Assembly: GCA_019055375.1 (NCBI GenBank)
Contig: JAHQIW010005239.1
Location: 1-64,000, forward strand
Reading direction: 5' to 3'
DNA length: 64,000 bases
Source of the DNA: Parelaphostrongylus tenuis
Taxonomy: Eukaryota > Nematoda > Chromadorea > Rhabditida > Metastrongylidae
Shown here: positions 59,253-64,000 of the stretch, piece by piece
Layout of the letters: each line of letters starts with the position of its first letter
How positions within the stretch are numbered: the stretch's first letter is position 1
The notes under the pieces: generated by a model
Database searches by the model: none
What the model saw: the letters and a program-made list of their open reading frames with translations, nothing else
What the model was told of the DNA's origin: nothing
Position numbers and translations under genes: made by a program

Positions 59253-59862
59253 AGTTATACTTTCTCGTCTTTTGCTAATCTCTGTGGGTGCTCCAGTCCC
59301 CACATTAAGAGTTAGCGACGACGAACGTTTTACACTCTATGTCCAGTGAAACTCACCGAACACCGAGTGTCGTACACTAGATTGCTTTTGGCTGGTATAT
59401 TCAATATATCATGCCTTTCGTTTCGAGTTTTTTCTTAAGACCACTGCTTAAATTTCAATATGACTGATAATCACGTTCAACACGTTCAAGATATTGTCGT
59501 TCATGACCTACTGCTAACCACTTTGTTCTTTTTGTTCTTAATAGTTCTTTTGTGGCTTGTATATCAATTTACACGATCCACTATCACATACTACTATGCG
59601 GATCGTAGTACCTCTAGCATGCGCTTCCTTATTCTTCTTCTTCAGAGGGGAAGAAAACTGGGCCAAGCAGATCACCTTGCAATCTCGAGAATGGTCTTCC
59701 CGTGGTGTTCTTTCTATAGGGCTTTCAATATTGACCACCAGAGAGTTTGGGAGGTTGGTGGTTCATACTCAGTCATAGAGTGCAAAACGTTCGTCGTCGG
59801 TAACTCTTAATGTGGGGACTGGAGCACCTACAGAGATTAGCAAAAGACGAGAAAGGGTAACT

Positions 59863-59905
59863 GCCCGACTGACGAGATCGCAAGATCGAAACACGTGTGT
59901 CGGGC
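59863..59905 (+). ncRNA. Hammerhead C2, cleavage base lost
   Basis: Identical core and stems to C1 (CTGACGA 59869-59875, GAAA 59888-59891, stem I 6 of 6) but position 17 is G (59899) instead of A, C or U, which is incompatible with normal cleavage. Confidence 0.7.
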
Positions 59906-60198
59906 TCCACAAGTCAGCCTTCATTGACAGACCACTGACATGCGTGGCTCAAGAAATGATTATCAGGCATATCGAATCCAAAGAATGTTACGTGAATAAG
60001 TAGTAAAATAGGAAAAATCAAATAAAACAATCAGCTCAAGAGTGGTATGTGTCGTTTGAATCTATTCACAAGACAGCTGATGTGTTTTGAAATCTTAAGA
60101 ATCACACTTCTGCAAACGTGTTGTCTAACGAAATTCAAAATTCACAGCTAAAATTCTGCACAAAATTACAAGGGTAATGTTTATCTAAATATTTACAG

Positions 60199-60473
60199 AA
60201 AAGACAAAATATCTTGATGATACAGATCATGAAACAATAGAAAGAGAGTTATCTAATACTCGACTATCACTCTCTTATGCTCAACCATTTTACAAAGATA
60301 GAACTCTCTTAACGAATGACATCAGCATAAATCCACATTGGAAGCCATATACGATAAATGTGATCAGTACAGGTGAAATCGATGGGAACAACGTCAGAAA
60401 ACACTTGGATTTACTTTTAGTTGAATTTTCAACATTTGATCGGCTCATCACATACACAGCAAAAATAAGATGA
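60199..60473 (+). CDS. Candidate terminal exon, unknown product
   Basis: After a canonical acceptor ATATTTACAG (ending 60198) one frame stays open for about 91 codons to TGA at 60471-60473 (EKTKYLDDTDHETIERELSN..., FSTFDRLITYTAKIR). The composition is coding-like, and a donor-like CAG/GTGAAA near 60380 could end the exon earlier. No known domain. It would converge on the RING gene to its right. Confidence 0.4.
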
Positions 60474-60611
60474 CAAATTGTTGAATTTCATTCAAAATTT
60501 ATAATACAAAAATCCGAGAAAAACAAATTATCAGAGCTCATGACAAACAATAAACGACTACCACGTATTTAACTTTTCCTCACAATTTTTTGGAAAAAAG
60601 GCCATGGCATT

Positions 60612-61486
60612 TCAATTTTTAGCTAGTCTGCTAAGATAAGTAACAACTTCCAAAGGTTGTGGAGCATCTGCAACTTCCCATGATTCTTTAATAGGATGAT
60701 CGATGCGAGTTTTACACACAGGACAACTGAACTGTGGACGAAATTCCATTTCTTGGGCAACACATACCATACAAAACGAATGCAAGCACGAAAGCAATAC
60801 CTATGAATGGATGTTTATAATATAATAATACTAGGTCTTCCCATAAGTTTTGGCACTAAAGCAATAGACACTAAATTTATTTTGCTTCGATATTGTGCTA
60901 ACTGTCGCATGACCACAGTAAAAATCGTCGGCCAACTCTTCGATAGTCAATGGCGGATGCTCTTCAATCGCTTCGATGACGGACACTCTATCAATTTTGT
61001 GTGGACGTTCGTAGCGCAGCCGCTCCTTCAAACTGGTGTTCACGGCGTGAAACTCAGCAGAACCGAAATGCTGCTCGCCTGGACACAGATCCTGAGCATT
61101 TGCACGGTTGCTGTTCTCGAAGGCGCTCTGTGCATCGCGTTTAAATTCCTACTCATAAAGCAGCAAATTGCGATTAACGTTTCGTTGAGGGCGATGATGC
61201 GGCAAGCCAAGGACAAAATTGGCATTGTTGATTTGTTGCCTGAAGAATGGCAGAAATATGTAAGGGATGATGGCGCGTTCTTTAAAAACTGTAAGCAACT
61301 TCAATAATTTCTGGTTGATGAATTTGATGTTTATTGCTCTAGTGCCAACACTTATGAGAAAATCTAGTAGATCGATAATTTCAAATTACAAGTTTGAAGA
61401 GGTAAACTGTGAGCGTGAATGTGATCAAACAAATTACCTCGTTATTGTTCTCCATGCAAACGCAACACAATCCTTCGTTATCAGCC
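60612..61486 (-). CDS. RING finger protein 141-like, last two exons
   Basis: Exon 61486-61438 (49 bases, donor GAG/GTAATT) and final exon 60800-60612 (acceptor CCATTCATAG) join in phase zero. Together they encode a C3HC4 RING: C-x2-C in LCCVCMEN, C-x-H-x2-C-x2-C in SCLHSFCMVC, and C-x2-C in SCPVCK. The tail ESWEVADAP...VVTYLSRLAKN closely parallels the end of RNF141 (ZNF230), where the RING is also C-terminal. RING proteins of this type act as E3 ubiquitin ligases. Upstream exons are not found in the window. The 637-base intron contains a mariner (60831-61367). The exon with the first Cys pair has a 26-bp tandem duplication across its acceptor. No lesions in the coding part, so probably a living gene. 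Confidence 0.75.
60831..61367 (-). mobile_element. Non-autonomous mariner in the RING-gene intron
   Basis: Terminal inverted repeats CTAGGTCTTCCCATAAG (60831) and the inverse of CTAGATTTTCTCATAAG (ending 61367), flanked by TA on both sides (60829-60830, 61368-61369). Internal minus-strand frame (61043-60831) holds the second helix-turn-helix of a mariner transposase (RPHKIDRVSVIEAIEEHP, LTIEELADDF); the catalytic domain is missing. Confidence 0.8.
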
Positions 61487-61516
61487 CTTAACACAATCCT
61501 TCGTTATCAGCCCTTA
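61465..61516. repeat. 26-bp tandem duplication at a splice acceptor
   Basis: Two exact copies (61465-61490, 61491-61516), each with the acceptor-like TTAAG or TATAAG and the start of the RING exon. Using the outer acceptor would put a stop in frame, so splicing must use the inner one. Confidence 0.85.
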
Positions 61517-61689
61517 TAGAAATAAAAAAAAATTTGTTATGGATAAAATTATTCTCAGAAACACTTTTGAAAATACTCAGATACGAGCCCAACATGCATT
61601 CATAGGTGGCTTCGAAACAACGAGTCTCCTTCCTCGTATGACAAGTGTTACGTACTGCACTTTACACTAGAGAAAAGGCTTAAACTCTG

Positions 61690-61975
61690 TAGTTGATCAA
61701 CCCCTGAAGAAAATGCTATGCAATCGTTTCCACTCGTAGCATCGCTTGAGGTGACTGAACGCATATCTGGTCTTTGAAACAACTAAGCGGTGTCTTATCA
61801 GTGTATTAAGTCAGTGCTGCCATCCTCCCAAACAAGCATGGTACCATATCGTGGAACACACAGGGATGGAAAGTTTGGTAAGCATTGAGAGCAGGATCAA
61901 ACCAAGGACCATGAATTGATCGACCATGTGAGTGTCGCAGAGCACTAACCATTGCGCCACAGGCGCTCTCACACT
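61690..61975 (-). repeat. tRNA-derived SINE
   Basis: Head on the minus strand near 61968-61900: A box TGGCGCAATGGTTAG, B box GGTTTGATCC. The body matches 4880-5165. Confidence 0.65.
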
Positions 61976-61979
61976 TCTC

Positions 61980-62319
61980 AGTATTCCCAAATAATCTACG
62001 AATTAAATCGTATACCAGGTCGATTTTATTGCCGAAATATGTGACTTTTAATTATAAAAGAAAGAAAACAGAGGTAGATCAAAGTGACAAAATGTGTAAA
62101 AAATGAAGGGAACCATATTTATGCATATTGGTTACCAGCCAATGAAATCCTTGACCATGTCACTAAACCACATTCTTTCAACTATTCAAAATCGTTCATT
62201 AGAAGGAAAGCATATATCAGTCGACACTATTAATTCATGTGATATCGCTGTCATCATGCCTTTACGATATGTCTAAACGAGTCGAGAAGGAATAAAAGGA
62301 TCAAAATCTCCCGGAGTTA
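61980..62319. other. Unassigned sequence between SINEs
   Basis: Nothing recognised. Confidence 0.35.
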
Positions 62320-62590
62320 ATCAATCTCTGGAATATGTGCTTCAAATTCGTCTTCAATTTTGAAATTTGTCTGAGGTGAATGAATATATATCTAGCCTTT
62401 ACAACGACTCCCGGTGGCCTACCACCGTATCGAGTCAGTATTGCTTAACCTCGCCATTAAGTCTGGGGCAGTCTAGTACCAGTCTACGGACTCCGAAGGA
62501 ATGAATGACTTAGAGAGCCATTAACGCGAGATTGAGCTACCGACCATGTGTGCGAAGCAGAGCCCTCTTAATCACTGCGCCACATTTTTC
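62320..62590 (-). repeat. tRNA-derived SINE
   Basis: Head near 62586-62525 (A box TGGCGCAGTGATTAAG; B box decayed to TAGCTCAATC). The body matches 4880-5165. Confidence 0.65.
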
Positions 62591-62599
62591 ACTGCAGAG

Positions 62600-63030
62600 A
62601 TCGCAGTACTTCAAGCATTCGGTTCGTTGTTTCGCCTTCTTCTTGAACGTCGTAGCTTACTGGTTGAGCGACTCTGCTTGCAATCTCGAAGATAGCCTGG
62701 CTGTTGCGTTCCATAGAACGTTGCTGTTGACTTCCGGAGAGAGTCGAGGTGTGGAGGTCGGCTCAATGTGAGCCGCGACAAGCATCACAAGAGTTCTTGG
62801 TCACGGAACGCTCTAAGAAGGAATACACCCTCATCAACACCTGGGAACCTGTCATAGAAGTGCAGGACTGTGATAGGATCATTCACCTTAAAGTGCTCTA
62901 TTTGAGAGTTCATCCCTTTTTTGCGCACGACACCATCAGCCTTGTTTCCTAACGAACACTGCTCAATTATTCTAAGGCCTAAGTGAAGACAATCACCAAT
63001 GACAGTGATTTCTATCAAAAGTGGAGGAAC
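62600..63030 (-). repeat. Dispersed repeat with conserved minus frame
   Basis: The minus frame 63018-62785 (SQIEHFKVNDPITVLHFYDR, then FPGVDEGVFLLRAFRDQELL) reads like a fragment of a repeated nematode open frame, and continues toward 62650 in sequence also seen near 13000, 31820 and 52550 (AATCTCGA..ATAGCCTGGCTG). Function unknown. Confidence 0.4.
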
Positions 63031-64000
63031 TCTGGTTTGAAGAACTTAATCATGTTCCTATCGAAAAATAAACGAAGCACGTAAAAAACAGCAAAGTCAC
63101 TTTTTCATGAGAGAAAAAGGTGCAATAGAATGAAAATAACATGAAAACAACTTTTCTGCTATTTCCTATGTACTACGTACTACGGAAATATACTATTCTG
63201 AACTTTTTTATATTATGTTATCGTAATCCATTTTTCAAACCTTTGTAGACAATGCCATTTTCGATTCTTCTCGGACTTTTAGTAGTCATTCGATAGTTCG
63301 GATCTCACTGATCCCAATACTTTGCTTGTTTCCTCAAAGATCTACTTATTCTGCTGTAGCAGTGAAAATAAAACTCAGGTTCACACTCGCCGCGCGGTTT
63401 TTGCTCGCCTAGAGTGTGTGACTGGGATTTCGTAACGGCGGCAATTGAAGCCGAAACGGTTAGGGTTTGTAGGTTATCTGTAAAAGATTTTATTGATTAC
63501 TTGATAGCACGCACTTTGGCGATTCTGGAGCTAAGTTTGTTGTCTAGAAAGGCTTTCATGAAGCTCTGCAAGAGAGAAAGAAAGACTACGCATCGAACTC
63601 CTTGGCCTAGGCTGCGTAGGCTCAAGTTTAGGAGTGAGTTTATTAGTAGATATAAGGTAAAAATAAAAGGCCTGAACCCAAAGAACGCTACAACAAAGTT
63701 TATCCCACACTTCTAATACGAAAAACCTAGAATATTCTACGAAACAAAGAAAAAATTTTGTAAGGATAACGAAGATCCGCGCGATAACGCGCTCATGTGT
63801 GAAAGTACACTATTTCGCTGCTACAGCGCATTAAAGAAAACTTTTTGGGAAAAAACTTAGTCTCTAAATGATTGAAAAAAAATGAATTAAGATACCGTTA
63901 AAGTTCCTCATTTGGCTTCTCACAATCACATTTGAACTCGTATAATTCGAATAGCCCTTTGGGGATTGCAGCTGAAATCGCTGCGCAGAAAGGGATTCAC
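63031..64000. other. Window end, unassigned
   Basis: Contains a dispersed-repeat piece (about 63290-63400) and a 100-codon plus frame (63414-63716) rich in Arg/Lys with no recognised domain. Confidence 0.35.

Larger units (their letters stand above)
59094..59973. mobile_element. Inverted-repeat hammerhead element with 13-bp target duplication
   Basis: GAATCCAAAGAAT occurs at 59081-59093 and again at 59974-59986, bracketing 880 bases. Inside, about 59125-59345 is repeated inverted at about 59785-59970, each arm with a hammerhead. In addition the left end (CATGTCTTTCG...) recurs directly about 305 bases on, at 59400, so the left side is one full unit plus the start of a second, a head-to-tail arrangement. 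A 13-bp duplication is typical of target-primed reverse transcription. No protein is encoded beyond short frames. Confidence 0.65.

Noticed and set aside
1..64000. CRISPR arrays, operons, ribosome-binding sites, bacterial genes
   Set aside because: No regularly spaced repeats or prokaryotic gene organisation; splice signals and eukaryotic transposons throughout.

Overview
This window looks like repeat-saturated intergenic and intronic DNA of a nematode, most likely a strongylid (hookworm-like). The evidence is AT-rich sequence, short exons with TTT(C)AG-type acceptors, and many degraded eukaryotic transposons (piggyBac, several mariners, an RTE-type non-LTR retrotransposon of the kind I associate with hookworms, and a Penelope-like element). 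The organism call is inference from these features, not from a database search.

The layout is a series of nested inverted and direct duplications. (1) Positions 1-28876 form a giant palindrome with arms of about 11-12 kb (1-11230 and 16480-28876) around a 5.2 kb centre. Each arm carries, from outside in, a ~4 kb element with long terminal inverted repeats (here called T), an exon fragment of a cytospin/SPECC1-like gene, a dead piggyBac transposase and two dead mariners. (2) The centre (11229-16535, 'Q1') holds the 3' half of the cytospin-like gene (coiled-coil exon, three calponin-homology exons, polyA signal). It recurs as a direct copy Q2 (30014-35196), and part of Q2 recurs nearly unchanged and inverted as Q3 (48573-52785). 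Q2 and Q3 are the arms of a second, young palindrome whose 12.7 kb spacer contains a three-exon gene of unknown function, an RTE remnant, a long (TA)n tract and a Penelope-like element with a truncated inverted partner. (3) A third inverted-repeat element spans about 52791-57872. (4) From 59094 to 59973 there is a small inverted-repeat element flanked by a 13-bp direct repeat. It is followed by the last two exons of an RNF141-like RING gene (minus strand, 60612-61486) with a mariner in its intron, then tRNA-derived SINEs.

The most striking signal is a set of hammerhead self-cleaving ribozyme motifs: about 19 sites (intact, weakened or broken) on both strands. They belong to at least four sequence families: A in the T elements; B/C in a ~300-bp dispersed unit; E in another dispersed repeat; and the Penelope type. 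All share a short or palindromic stem III, which suggests they act as dimers. Several occur as facing inverted pairs, and some are fully paired with all core bases intact (28765-28812, 21837-21879, 59210-59252). Most protein-coding material is broken. The best candidates for living genes are the RNF141-like gene, the gene at 39017-40353, and the two-exon fragment at 23487-23809.
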